A stretch of DNA of 6,737 bases from Halothiobacillus neapolitanus. GTDB lineage: Bacteria; Pseudomonadota; Gammaproteobacteria; Halothiobacillales; Halothiobacillaceae. Position 1 is the stretch's first letter; each line of letters begins with the position of its first letter. Where the stretch lies: NCBI GenBank assembly GCA_020721485.1, contig DYMR01000103.1, forward strand, positions 1 through 6,737, in the 5' to 3' direction. Below, piece by piece: positions 1 through 6,715 of this stretch. The position numbers were made by a program, and so were the translations under genes. Under the pieces are notes generated by a model, which was not told where the DNA came from, ran no database searches, and saw only the letters and a program-made list of their open reading frames with translations.

Positions 1-1316
1 ATGATGATGCTGTTGGAGCGCGGGTCAACGGTCATGCTGCCGCGATCGGTGAGGAAGCGTTGCTGCGTATCTTCTGCGCCTTTGCCATCTCCGGACGGTT
101 TTTTGCCTGAATTTGAAGCGGATTCGAGCAATTTGTAGATGTCGTCTGCTTTGGCGTAGTTGATTTGAACAATGTCCGTGACCAGCGGGGCGAGCTGTTG
201 CGATTGTTGACGCGCTTCCAGTTCGGCTTTGTCGCGCGCCACAATATCGGCTGTCGGGGCAACATACATGACATTGCCGTTTTTGCGCATCGACAGTCCT
301 TTGGTGGTCAGGATTAAATCCAATGCCTGATCCCAGGGCACATTTTCCAATCGCAGGCTGATCGAGCCTTTGACATCATCGCTCACCACAATGTTGTTAC
401 CGGTGAAGTCGGCAATTAATTGCAGCAGCGGGCGAATTTGGATGTCTTGGAACTTCAGGGTCAGACGCTGGCCGGTGTATTTTTTCTCACCGACTTGCTG
501 GCCACTGGCATTCACGGGGATTGGTTTCACCTCGACCACGAGGCGGTTGTCGGTTTGGTAAGCCAAATGCTCGCCCGCGTTGCGCGTGGTGAGGGTGATT
601 CGGCTGCCATTGCCCAATGAGCGGACATCTACATTTTCCACCGGAGTGGAGAAGTCTTTGACATCAAAGCGACCCGTTTCTACCTTGGTATTCGGCAGGT
701 CGATGATAATGTTGCTGCCTTCGCTGCGCAGGTGCATCGGCGTATTGGGGCCGCCGGTTAGAATCAGCAGGCGGCCGGCACCATCGCTGGCACGGCGGAA
801 GTCGATATTTTGGCCACGATCCATCGCAGTGCTGGGGTTGTTGCCCGCCACGGTGCTGACCGCCACGCCAGAGGCGGTCGTATTGCTGGCCGCAGACGGC
901 TTGAAGGTGACGGTGACTTCATTGCCTTTCGGGGCAATCGCATAGGGTGTGGTTTTGCTGAGGTTAAACACCACGCGGGTTTTCCCGCCGGCTTCGGCCA
1001 TCATCAGCGATTTCACCGTACCCAAGTCGATTTTCTGACTGCGTTCGCCCGTGCTATTGACGGTGTCCGGCAGGTCGATGGCGACGCGGGCCGGGTTGTC
1101 GATTTGGAAGTTATCCGGGCTGCCCGCCAATGGCGCGGAAAGCTTGAAGTGCACGATCACGGCACCGTCGGCACCGCGTTCGGTGGTGACCGATTCCAAG
1201 TTGCCGGCGTGCGCCAATGCGGGCAGCAGCAATGAGGCGGAGAGAATGCCCAGCGAACGACGAATGGCGCTCGCCAGCGGGCGATGATTTGAATGTGCAT
1301 CCCTAACTGTCAACAT
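1..1316 (-). CDS. pilQ: PilQ, type IV pilus outer-membrane secretin (partial, C-terminus off the left edge)
   Basis: PilQ forms the outer-membrane ring through which the type IV pilus leaves the cell. Only residues 1-438 are in the window; family members are usually about 700 residues, so the second half with the secretin beta-barrel is missing because of the window edge, not a mutation. A Sec signal peptide covers residues 1-37, with twin Arg at 19-20, a hydrophobic core at 22-34 and a likely cut after AHA (35-37). Two AMIN domains, known to bind peptidoglycan, lie at about 40-138 and 170-264, joined by a Ser/Thr/Ala-rich linker (about 141-165). An STN (N0) domain follows at about 285-355, then the first secretin N domain from about 381, with VDPRSNSIII near the end. 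The ATG at 1316 is preceded by AAGGGG 8 bases upstream, and pilP ends 17 bases before. It is the last visible gene of the pilMNOPQ operon. The family call is secure. Confidence 0.96.
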   Translation of the reverse strand, partial: MLTVRDAHSNHRPLASAIRRSLGILSASLLLPALAHAGNLESVTTERGADGAVIVHFKLSAPLAGSPDNFQIDNPARVAIDLPDTVNSTGERSQKIDLGTVKSLMMAEAGGKTRVVFNLSKTTPYAIAPKGNEVTVTFKPSAASNTTASGVAVSTVAGNNPSTAMDRGQNIDFRRASDGAGRLLILTGGPNTPMHLRSEGSNIIIDLPNTKVETGRFDVKDFSTPVENVDVRSLGNGSRITLTTRNAGEHLAYQTDNRLVVEVKPIPVNASGQQVGEKKYTGQRLTLKFQDIQIRPLLQLIADFTGNNIVVSDDVKGSISLRLENVPWDQALDLILTTKGLSMRKNGNVMYVAPTADIVARDKAELEARQQSQQLAPLVTDIVQINYAKADDIYKLLESASNSGKKPSGDGKGAEDTQQRFLTDRGSMTVDPRSNSII

Positions 1317-1333
1317 GTTTCTATCCCCTTGAA

Positions 1334-1876
1334 TTACTTGTTCGATTTCTGCTGGACGATCGCTGATTGCTTACGCCAGCCGCCCTGTCCATCGGGCACG
1401 ATTTCTTCGAGCGTAATCTTGTCGCTGGTAATGCTCACGACCTTGCCGTAATTGAGACCCATGTAGTTGCCCACTTGGATTTCATGAATGACATCGTCCG
1501 GATCACGCACGAGCGCATAGGTTGTGCCACCGCGCACGATGATGCCTTTCATGCTGAGGGCATCGAGCGGGAACATTTCCAGCGGCTCTTTCGGGCGGTT
1601 CATGTCTGGGCTCACGCCATTGGTATGGTTCGCCTTTTGTGTCACCGGTGGGGCGAAGGGCGTGCGGGCATTGGTTTCGACATAGCTGTATTTGGGCAGC
1701 GGTTTCATTTCCGGGATCGGTTCGATTTTTCCGCCCGGCCGCGCCAAGATTTGATCGACCTTTTGCGTCAGATCGTTCATGTTGCTGGCGCAACCGCCCA
1801 GCGCCAGCGTGATCGGAACTAAGGCACTGAGCCAAAGCTGGCGGTTCATCGGGAAGGAGAGGATGCGCGTTTTCAT
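1334..1876 (-). CDS. pilP: PilP, type IV pilus inner-membrane lipoprotein of the alignment complex
   Basis: PilP is a periplasmic lipoprotein that binds the PilN/PilO pair and the N0 region of PilQ, linking the inner-membrane complex to the secretin. The 180-residue product matches the usual family length. A lipoprotein signal ends in the lipobox LGGC with Cys29 as the predicted lipidated residue; the next residues are Ala and Ser, not the Asp that signals inner-membrane retention in E. coli, although that rule does not transfer to all gammaproteobacteria. A Pro-rich extended linker (about 45-98) leads to the compact beta domain (about 99-175), with the conserved run from PLDALSMKGII to GLNYGKVVSI and a DGxGGW motif at 162-167. 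The start at 1876 is favoured over Met10 because GGAGG lies 7 bases upstream of it, while no such site precedes Met10. The start overlaps the pilO stop as ATGA, which suggests translational coupling. Confidence 0.96.
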   Translation of the reverse strand: MKTRILSFPMNRQLWLSALVPITLALGGCASNMNDLTQKVDQILARPGGKIEPIPEMKPLPKYSYVETNARTPFAPPVTQKANHTNGVSPDMNRPKEPLEMFPLDALSMKGIIVRGGTTYALVRDPDDVIHEIQVGNYMGLNYGKVVSITSDKITLEEIVPDGQGGWRKQSAIVQQKSNK

Positions 1877-2490
1877 TTGGCACCCTCCGTTTCACCTTGC
1901 TCCAAGTAGCGATAGGTCTTCGTTACGATGGTCATGACCAGCATCGGGGACTTCATGTCCGGTTTATCTCCTGCTTCTGGCTGGATGGTCGGGTTGTGCA
2001 ATGTGACGATACGCGGCAAGTTGGCGGTATCGCTAATGAACTTAGCCAGTTGGTTGTAGGTGCCTTCGAGCGTCAAGGTGTAGGGCATTTCCGCGTAGAA
2101 GGTGTGCTTGATTTCTGCGCCCGGTTGAATCTGTTGGTTTTTCAAACCGTTTTTCAATGAGGTTTGCGCCACATCGATAATCAGATTTTCGGCTTCCGTT
2201 TTGTTGGGCAATTGCCGCAGCAGTTCGCCGAAACGGGTTTGCATTTCCTTGAGCTGATCCTCATATGCCTTGAGGTTGGCCGCCAAGCGCTGTTTGCTCT
2301 CGACCGTAGTCAACAGAGACACTTCTTGCGCCTGTTTCTGCGCCAATTCGTCGCGTTGCGGCAGGGTGTCAAAATAGATGACCGCCCCGACAATCAGTGC
2401 GATGACGAAAACGAAGATCACCATTCGGGTGCCGAGTGAGGCAAGACCGATGGTCTGAAAGTCGAGACTTTTAAGTTCGTTGAGATCCAT
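1873..2490 (-). CDS. pilO: PilO, type IV pilus inner-membrane alignment protein
   Basis: PilO pairs with PilN in the inner membrane and helps to position PilP and the secretin over the pilus motor. The 205-residue product has the family layout: a short cytoplasmic N-terminus (1-21, including LKSLDFQTIG), one transmembrane helix at about 22-40, a predicted periplasmic coiled coil rich in Glu, Gln, Lys and Leu at about 44-95, and a globular ferredoxin-like domain at about 105-195 that includes the strand YTLTLEGTYNQLAKFI. The ATG at 2490 is preceded by AAGGAG with 9 bases between, located over the end of pilN. The pilN stop is only 3 bases upstream, and the gene's own stop overlaps the pilP start, so it sits in the middle of one transcript. 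Length and topology agree with PilO of Pseudomonas; I see nothing broken or missing. Confidence 0.96.
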   Translation of the reverse strand: MDLNELKSLDFQTIGLASLGTRMVIFVFVIALIVGAVIYFDTLPQRDELAQKQAQEVSLLTTVESKQRLAANLKAYEDQLKEMQTRFGELLRQLPNKTEAENLIIDVAQTSLKNGLKNQQIQPGAEIKHTFYAEMPYTLTLEGTYNQLAKFISDTANLPRIVTLHNPTIQPEAGDKPDMKSPMLVMTIVTKTYRYLEQGETEGAK

Positions 2491-2493
2491 CTC

Positions 2494-3087
2494 TTATTGC
2501 TCCTTGGCCGAATCTGCCGCCTTGGGTTGTTTGATTTGGGCGGTGATTGAGAAGACATACCGGCTGCTGGGGTTGATGTCTTTGCCGGGTGTTTGCGCCA
2601 GAATCCCTGAGCCGACAATGATGGCGCCCCCAATGGTACTGGAGCTGTTCAGCTGGCGAAGGTAGTCCGCGACCCGTGCCTGCGCATCCGCATAGCCTTG
2701 AATGTTGATGGTTTTATTGTCGCCACTCACGGAGATGTTGGTGAGCTGGATGCCATCCGGTAAGGTTTTAACAAAATCTTCCATCAGGTGAACGATGGTC
2801 GGTCGGCTGGATTGCAGTTTTTCAATCACTTGCATCCGGGCGATCAGTTCGTCCTTTTTCTTCTTCAGCTCGTTGATGGCTTGAATTTTTCGATCTAAAT
2901 CCTTGATGACGCCGTCCAAATACTGGTTGCGTTGATCTTGATTATCAATTTGGTTTTGTTCGTACAGATGAATGCCGCCGCCAATGGCGAGCGCCACCAC
3001 GACACTGCTGGCCAAATGTACGACAAAGTTGCGCTGGAGCGCTTGGCGGCGCTCATCGCGCCAAGGGAGGAGGTTGATTCTTCTCAT
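2494..3087 (-). CDS. pilN: PilN, type IV pilus inner-membrane alignment protein
   Basis: PilN is the inner-membrane partner of PilO and the anchor of cytoplasmic PilM. The 197-residue product starts with the highly conserved cytoplasmic tail INLLPWRDERR (4-14), which in studied homologues inserts into a groove of PilM. One transmembrane helix follows at about 21-42, then a long charged coiled coil (about 43-96) with a KKKK run near residues 75-78, and a globular periplasmic domain (about 97-185) with the strand pattern GIQLTNISVSGDNKTINIQG. The tail is Lys/Ala-rich and probably disordered. The ATG at 3087 lies in an ATGA overlap with the pilM stop, with GGAG 9 bases upstream inside pilM. This arrangement fits coupled production of the PilM-PilN pair. 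The product is full length and the assignment is secure from the N-terminal motif plus position. Confidence 0.97.
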   Translation of the reverse strand: MRRINLLPWRDERRQALQRNFVVHLASSVVVALAIGGGIHLYEQNQIDNQDQRNQYLDGVIKDLDRKIQAINELKKKKDELIARMQVIEKLQSSRPTIVHLMEDFVKTLPDGIQLTNISVSGDNKTINIQGYADAQARVADYLRQLNSSSTIGGAIIVGSGILAQTPGKDINPSSRYVFSITAQIKQPKAADSAKEQ

Positions 3088-4187
3088 TGGTCAAAGCTCC
3101 GTAAGGCGAGGCCGCAAGCAATTAGCATGGAAGCGCCGTGATTGGCGAGCAACTCTGCTGCAATTCTTGATCCTTGGCCGATGGCGGCAAACGGATTCGC
3201 GCTGCGCGTCCGGATGCCGGTTTCGTTGTTGATCCGTTCGATGACGCCTGGGGTATTCGCTGTGCCACCTCCGAGCAAAATCAGCCCGATGGAGCTGCCG
3301 CTGTGTTCTGAATAATAAAACTGGATGTACCGCTCGACTTGCATGGCCATATTGTCGATGAATGGCTGCAATACCTTCCGATGGTAGTCATCGGGCAGGG
3401 TGTCGTTGCGTTTTTTCTCTTCGGCTTCTTCGGGCGACATGCCGTAGTACGCGGCGATTTCGTTCGTCAGTTGCTTGCCGCCGAAGGGATGTTCTTTGCT
3501 ATAGAGAATTTTGTTGCCACTGAAGACATTGATGGTGGTGGCGTTCGCGCCCACATCCAGCAAGGCGACAGGTTGCGCCCGATCTTCCGGGTTTAGGGTT
3601 GGCGCAATGATTTCAGTGAAGGCGTTTTGGATGGCGAAGGATTCAATGTCCACCACATCCACGGTTAAGCCGGCGGCTTCCGCCACGGCGATGCGCCCCT
3701 CGACATTGTTGGTGCGGGTGGCGGCCATAATGACGCGCAGGCTGCCTTCGGTTTCCGTGCCCTTCTTCTTTTTGGCCAGCTTTGCCAGCGCGTCGGGCGA
3801 TTCGGGTTCGAAGTCCAAGCTGACTTCGTCCATGGGGAACGGGATGAATTGGTCGGATTCCATCCGAACTTGTTCTTCCAGTTCAAACTCGTTACCCGGA
3901 TTGCTGATGGTCAGCAGTCGGCTGACGCTGGCGCTGGCGGGTACGGCCATGACGATGTGTTTGGTTTTGGCACGCGACCGCGACAAAGCGCGGCTGAGTG
4001 CGCCGGCGACAACATCGGGGTCGGTGATGGTTTTGTCCTGAACGGCGCCCGGTGTGAGCGGTTCAATCGCGAATGCGGTAGGTCGGTAGCTGTTTTTATG
4101 CTTTTCGAGCATCAATACCTTGACGGCAGTTGAGCTGATATCGACACCGAGACGAGGACTCTTGGAGCTAAATAGTGGCACGGTCAT
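3084..4187 (-). CDS. pilM: PilM, actin/FtsA-like cytoplasmic type IV pilus protein
   Basis: PilM is a nucleotide-binding actin-fold protein of the FtsA class that sits under the inner membrane, binds the PilN tail and connects the alignment complex to the motor. The 367-residue product has the expected motifs: phosphate-1 LGVDISSTAVK (13-23), the family segment LEEQVRMESDQFIPFPMDEV (103-122), phosphate-2 LLDVGANATT (209-218), FGGKQLT (235-241) and the adenosine motif LLGGGTANTPG (304-314), ending in LIACGLALRSFDQ. A Lys-rich stretch at about 128-149 (KKKKG at 139-143) looks longer than in Pseudomonas PilM as I recall it. It is the first gene of the operon. The ATG at 4187 follows the purine tract AAAGGGAAGGGA, a good ribosome site. 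No transmembrane segment is visible, as expected. The call is secure. Confidence 0.97.
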   Translation of the reverse strand: MTVPLFSSKSPRLGVDISSTAVKVLMLEKHKNSYRPTAFAIEPLTPGAVQDKTITDPDVVAGALSRALSRSRAKTKHIVMAVPASASVSRLLTISNPGNEFELEEQVRMESDQFIPFPMDEVSLDFEPESPDALAKLAKKKKGTETEGSLRVIMAATRTNNVEGRIAVAEAAGLTVDVVDIESFAIQNAFTEIIAPTLNPEDRAQPVALLDVGANATTINVFSGNKILYSKEHPFGGKQLTNEIAAYYGMSPEEAEEKKRNDTLPDDYHRKVLQPFIDNMAMQVERYIQFYYSEHSGSSIGLILLGGGTANTPGVIERINNETGIRTRSANPFAAIGQGSRIAAELLANHGASMLIACGLALRSFDQ

Positions 4188-4203
4188 TCCCTTCCCTTTG
4201 GGT

Positions 4204-4224
4204 GTGCGCTAAGGTGGCGCGCAC
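4204..4224 (-). promoter_or_regulatory. Short inverted repeat in the predicted pilM leader
   Basis: GTGCGC (4204-4209) and GCGCAC (4219-4224) are perfect inverted copies separated by nine bases. In the minus-strand transcript they would form a six-base-pair GC-rich hairpin just upstream of the purine-rich ribosome site of pilM (4188-4199). It might modulate translation of the first pil gene or stabilise the message 5' end. The stem is short and no poly-T run follows, so it is not a terminator. Confidence 0.35.
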
Positions 4225-4244
4225 TCTTCTTAATCCACCGACGC

Positions 4245-4254
4245 ATCCTAGGAT
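4245..4254. repeat. Perfect 10-base palindrome ATCCTAGGAT in the divergent promoter region
   Basis: ATCCTAGGAT is its own reverse complement, so it presents TAGGAT on both strands. It overlaps the candidate -10 of the pil operon. It could be a small operator or a shared promoter element, but a 10-base palindrome without a spacer is also compatible with chance. No regulator is identifiable from this alone. Confidence 0.35.
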
Positions 4255-4274
4255 AAAACCTGTAGGCTTGTCGA
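4245..4274 (-). promoter_or_regulatory. Candidate sigma70-type promoter for the pilMNOPQ operon
   Basis: Read on the minus strand, TCGACA (4274-4269) matches five of six -35 consensus bases and TAGGAT (4250-4245) matches four of six -10 bases, with an 18-base spacer. Transcription would start near 4238, giving a leader of about 50 bases before the pilM ATG at 4187. It is the best pair I found by eye in this region. The match is only moderate, and the -10 is part of a palindrome, so it could instead be part of a regulator site. Confidence 0.4.
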
Positions 4275-4290
4275 ATATTCTTCACTTGAT

Positions 4291-4304
4291 GCAACTTTGG
4301 TTGC
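4291..4304. repeat. Short inverted repeat GCAAC-TTTG-GTTGC upstream of ponA
   Basis: GCAAC (4291-4295) and GTTGC (4300-4304) are perfect inverted copies with a four-base loop, ending 27 bases before the ponA ATG. It could be an operator half-site pair or a small leader hairpin. The five-base arms are short enough to arise by chance. Confidence 0.3.
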
Positions 4305-4331
4305 GCGAAAACACGGCTCAGTTGAAATTAA

Positions 4332-6707
4332 ATGAAACTTATCAAAATTGTTCTCTATCTGTTTGGTTTTTTGTTGATTTTTGTGGTTGGCGGTGTGGGT
4401 GTCCTGTATCAAATCTACAACAGCCAGTTGCCCGATGTGGCGGATTTGTCCGCAGTTCAGTACCAAATTCCGATGCGGGTTTATGACGCCGATGACGGTT
4501 TGATTGCCGAGTTTGGTGAGAAACGGCGCTTTCCCGTGACCTATGCGGAGCTGCCTAAGGTGGTGGTGGATGCCTTCGTTTCTGCGGAAGATGACGGGTT
4601 TTTCACGCATGGCGGGGTGGATGTGCAAAGTTTGTTCCGCGCCGGCTACGAGCTGGTGAAAACGGGGCATAAAGGGCAGGGCGGTTCGACCATCACGATG
4701 CAGGTCGCGCGGAATTTCTTTTTGGGTCGGGAAAAAACCTACAGCCGCAAGCTGATGGAGATTTTGCTGGCGATCAAGATTGAGCACACGCTCAGTAAAG
4801 AGCAAATCATGACGCTCTATCTGAACAAGATTTTTCTTGGGAACCGGGCGTATGGGATCAAAGCGGCGGCGCAGGTGTATTTCGGTAAGTCGCTCGATCA
4901 GTTGACGGTGGCGGAGGCGGCGATGCTGGCGTCGTTGCCGAAGGCGCCTTCGACGGTGAACCCGGTGTCGAATCCCGATCGGGCGCTGGCGCGGCGGGCG
5001 TATGTGCTGGGGCGGATGTTGTCGCTGGGGTATATCGATCAGGCGCAGTATGACCAGGCCATGCAGGCCACGCTGCCGGGGCATTTGTTCGCCAGCGCGA
5101 TCATTCAGACGCATGCGCCGTTCGTGGCGGAAATGGTTCGCCAAGAAATGGTGGCTAAATATGGGGATAAAGCCTACGAAATGGGCTTGAGCGTTCACAC
5201 CACGATTAACCCGAAAGCGCAGCAGGTCGCGCGCGAGGCGCTGCGCACCGAGCTTTTGGCCTATGACCGCCGGCACGGCTATCGGGGCGCGGAAGATCAT
5301 TGGGGCAAGCTGCTGAGCGATCCGACGGCGTTGCAGGCCAAATTAGATGACACGCCCACCGTGGGTGGTTTGGCGCCGGCGGTGGTGTTGTCGGCGGATG
5401 CAAAATCCGCCACGGTGTTGCTGCGCGGCGGTACCAAGCAAGAGCTGACGATGGATGCGGTGAGCTGGGCCTGTACATATGAATCAGTGAACCGCTGCGG
5501 CGCGCGGCCAAAAGCGGTGAACGAGGTGCTGTCGCCGGGGGATTTGATTCGGCTGCAAACGCTGGCGGATAACAAAACGCTGCTGGCGGAAATTCCTGCG
5601 GTGAGCGGGGCGTTTGTGGCGCTGGATCCTGAGAGTGGCGCCATTCGCGCCTTGGTCGGGGGATTCGATTTTGCCCACGACAGTAAATTCAACCATGTCA
5701 CCCAAGCGCAGCGGCAACCGGGTTCCGGCTTCAAGCCCTTCCTGTATTCCGCCGCGTTGGATCATGGATTTACGCTGGCCACGCAGATTAATGACTCGCC
5801 GGTGGTGATTAAAAACGGCGTGCGCCAAGGCGTGGATTGGCGCCCGCAAAACTATGAGAAAAAATTCGGCGGCATGATGAGTCTGCGCATGGCGTTGGTG
5901 CACTCGGTGAACTTGGTGTCCATTCGTTTAATTGAGGCGCTGGGGCCTGACAATGTGCTGAAGTACGCCAGTCGGTTCGGTCTGCCGACGAAAAATTGGC
6001 AGCCGACTTTGTCGATGGCGTTGGGTAGCTACACGCTGACCCCGTTGGAGTTGGTGGGCGGGTACGCCACCTTCGTCAATGGTGGGTATCGGGTCACGCC
6101 GTATCTTATTGCGGAGGTGGATAACGGCGATCACACGGCAATTGATAGCCATCCGTCGGTGAATTTGTGTGACGATTGCCCGCTGGATTCGCCGGATCCG
6201 AGCATTGCGCCGCGCATCATCAGTCCTCAAAACGCCTTTTTGATGCGCTCCGCCATGCGGGATGTGGTGCGCATGGGCACCGGCGCGCGCGCGTATCGGG
6301 AACTCAAGCGCGATGATATCGGCGGCAAAACCGGCACCACGAATGAGCAGCGCGATGCGTGGTTTAACGGCTTCGGCCCCGGCTGGGTCGCGACGGCCTG
6401 GGTGGGTTTTGATGACAACACCCCTTTGGGGCACCGTGAAGTCGGCGGAACTGCGGCCCTGCCCATCTGGGTGGATTTTATGCGGGCGATGTTGCCGCCG
6501 CCGACCAAGGCGCCGCATGTGCCGCCGCCGGGCGTGGTGGAGGCGATGATTGATCCGGCGACCGGTGAGCGTCTGCCGCCCGGCAGCAGCGGTGGGGTGC
6601 GGGAGTATTTCGATGTGACCAAGGCGCCGGCGGACGCTTCGGGTATGAACAATGCGCCAATCCCCGTGCAGCAGGTGCCGCAGCACCTGTTGAACGATTT
6701 GTTTTGA
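4332..6707 (+). CDS. ponA: Penicillin-binding protein 1A, bifunctional class A peptidoglycan synthase
   Basis: PBP1A (also called mrcA) polymerises lipid II into glycan strands and cross-links their peptides on the periplasmic face of the inner membrane. The 791-residue product is near full family length. An N-terminal membrane anchor (about 4-27) leads to a GT51 glycosyltransferase domain with AEDDGFFTHGG (85-95, catalytic Glu86), GGSTITMQVARN (117-128), RKLMEILLAIKIE (139-151, second Glu143) and KEQIMTLYLNKIFLG (156-170). An OB-like insert spans about 316-430. The transpeptidase domain has SGFK (nucleophile Ser465, Lys468), SVN (525-527) and KTGT (666-669), all intact. A Pro-rich tail follows from 722. 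An in-frame TAA lies immediately before the ATG, so the start cannot be further upstream; the ribosome site is weak. The only cysteines are 381, 389, 613 and 616. It is divergent from the pil operon, a known conserved arrangement. Confidence 0.97.
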   Translation: MKLIKIVLYLFGFLLIFVVGGVGVLYQIYNSQLPDVADLSAVQYQIPMRVYDADDGLIAEFGEKRRFPVTYAELPKVVVDAFVSAEDDGFFTHGGVDVQSLFRAGYELVKTGHKGQGGSTITMQVARNFFLGREKTYSRKLMEILLAIKIEHTLSKEQIMTLYLNKIFLGNRAYGIKAAAQVYFGKSLDQLTVAEAAMLASLPKAPSTVNPVSNPDRALARRAYVLGRMLSLGYIDQAQYDQAMQATLPGHLFASAIIQTHAPFVAEMVRQEMVAKYGDKAYEMGLSVHTTINPKAQQVAREALRTELLAYDRRHGYRGAEDHWGKLLSDPTALQAKLDDTPTVGGLAPAVVLSADAKSATVLLRGGTKQELTMDAVSWACTYESVNRCGARPKAVNEVLSPGDLIRLQTLADNKTLLAEIPAVSGAFVALDPESGAIRALVGGFDFAHDSKFNHVTQAQRQPGSGFKPFLYSAALDHGFTLATQINDSPVVIKNGVRQGVDWRPQNYEKKFGGMMSLRMALVHSVNLVSIRLIEALGPDNVLKYASRFGLPTKNWQPTLSMALGSYTLTPLELVGGYATFVNGGYRVTPYLIAEVDNGDHTAIDSHPSVNLCDDCPLDSPDPSIAPRIISPQNAFLMRSAMRDVVRMGTGARAYRELKRDDIGGKTGTTNEQRDAWFNGFGPGWVATAWVGFDDNTPLGHREVGGTAALPIWVDFMRAMLPPPTKAPHVPPPGVVEAMIDPATGERLPPGSSGGVREYFDVTKAPADASGMNNAPIPVQQVPQHLLNDLF
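6669..6692 (+). other. Strong hairpin inside the 3' end of ponA
   Basis: CAGCAGGTGC (6669-6678) can pair with GCACCTGTTG (6683-6692) around the loop CGCA, giving a ten-base-pair stem with one G-U pair. A T-rich stretch, ATTTGTTTTG, begins five bases after the stem and contains the ponA stop. This resembles a weak or leaky intrinsic terminator or an mRNA-stabilising stem between ponA and the next gene. It lies within codons for QQVPQHLL, so repeated CAG/CTG codon content could produce it by chance. The T run is interrupted and offset, which argues against an efficient terminator. Confidence 0.4.
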
Positions 6708-6713
6708 GGTGAT
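6706..6713 (+). promoter_or_regulatory. Strong Shine-Dalgarno for the gene after ponA
   Basis: GAGGTGAT is fully complementary to the 3' end of 16S rRNA and sits two bases before the ATG at 6716 (six bases from GAGG to ATG). It overlaps the ponA stop codon. The match is much better than the site in front of ponA itself and is the main support for a downstream gene starting at 6716. Confidence 0.65.
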
Positions 6714-6715
6714 CC

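Larger units (their letters stand above)
4188..4331. promoter_or_regulatory. Divergent pilM/ponA intergenic region
   Basis: These 144 bases separate two start codons pointing in opposite directions, so they should hold the promoters of both pilM and ponA. I see a plausible minus-strand promoter, a perfect 10-base palindrome and two short inverted repeats, each listed separately. For ponA I find no convincing plus-strand promoter: TTGTCG at 4268-4273 has no good -10 at 16-18 bases, and TAAAAC at 4254-4259 has only the weak TTAATC at 4230-4235 as a -35. The ponA promoter may depend on an activator or use another sigma factor. No small gene is evident here. Confidence 0.8.

Noticed and set aside
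32..274. Short minus-strand open frame at the left edge
   Set aside because: It is out of frame with pilQ, whose reading frame stays open from 1316 to the window edge with STN and N-domain sequence.
810..1235. Plus-strand open frame of 141 codons inside pilQ
   Set aside because: It is antisense to the AMIN region of pilQ, has His/Arg/Gly-rich composition and no ribosome site; the pilQ frame is continuous here.
1..1316. Possible truncated or broken pilQ
   Set aside because: The frame is uninterrupted to base 1 and stops only because the window ends, so nothing indicates a pseudogene.
1367..1822. Plus-strand open frame of 151 codons across pilP
   Set aside because: It is antisense to the conserved PilP domain, with His/Arg-rich low-information translation and no supporting signals.
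3511..4041. Plus-strand open frame of 176 codons across pilM
   Set aside because: It is antisense to the conserved actin-fold motifs; its Ser/Ala-rich translation is a frame shadow.
4230..4259. TTAATC-N18-TAAAAC as a ponA promoter
   Set aside because: The -35 matches only three of six consensus bases and the -10 four of six, which is too weak to annotate.
4248..5300. A 350-codon minus-strand open frame opposite the 5' part of ponA
   Set aside because: Its translation is rich in Arg, His, Gln and Pro without domain-like structure, typical of the reverse frame of a GC-rich gene, and ponA on the other strand has intact catalytic motifs throughout.
5928..6686. A 252-codon minus-strand open frame opposite the 3' part of ponA
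   Set aside because: It has the same Arg/His-rich shadow composition and lies opposite the SVN to KTGT transpeptidase region, which is clearly coding on the plus strand.
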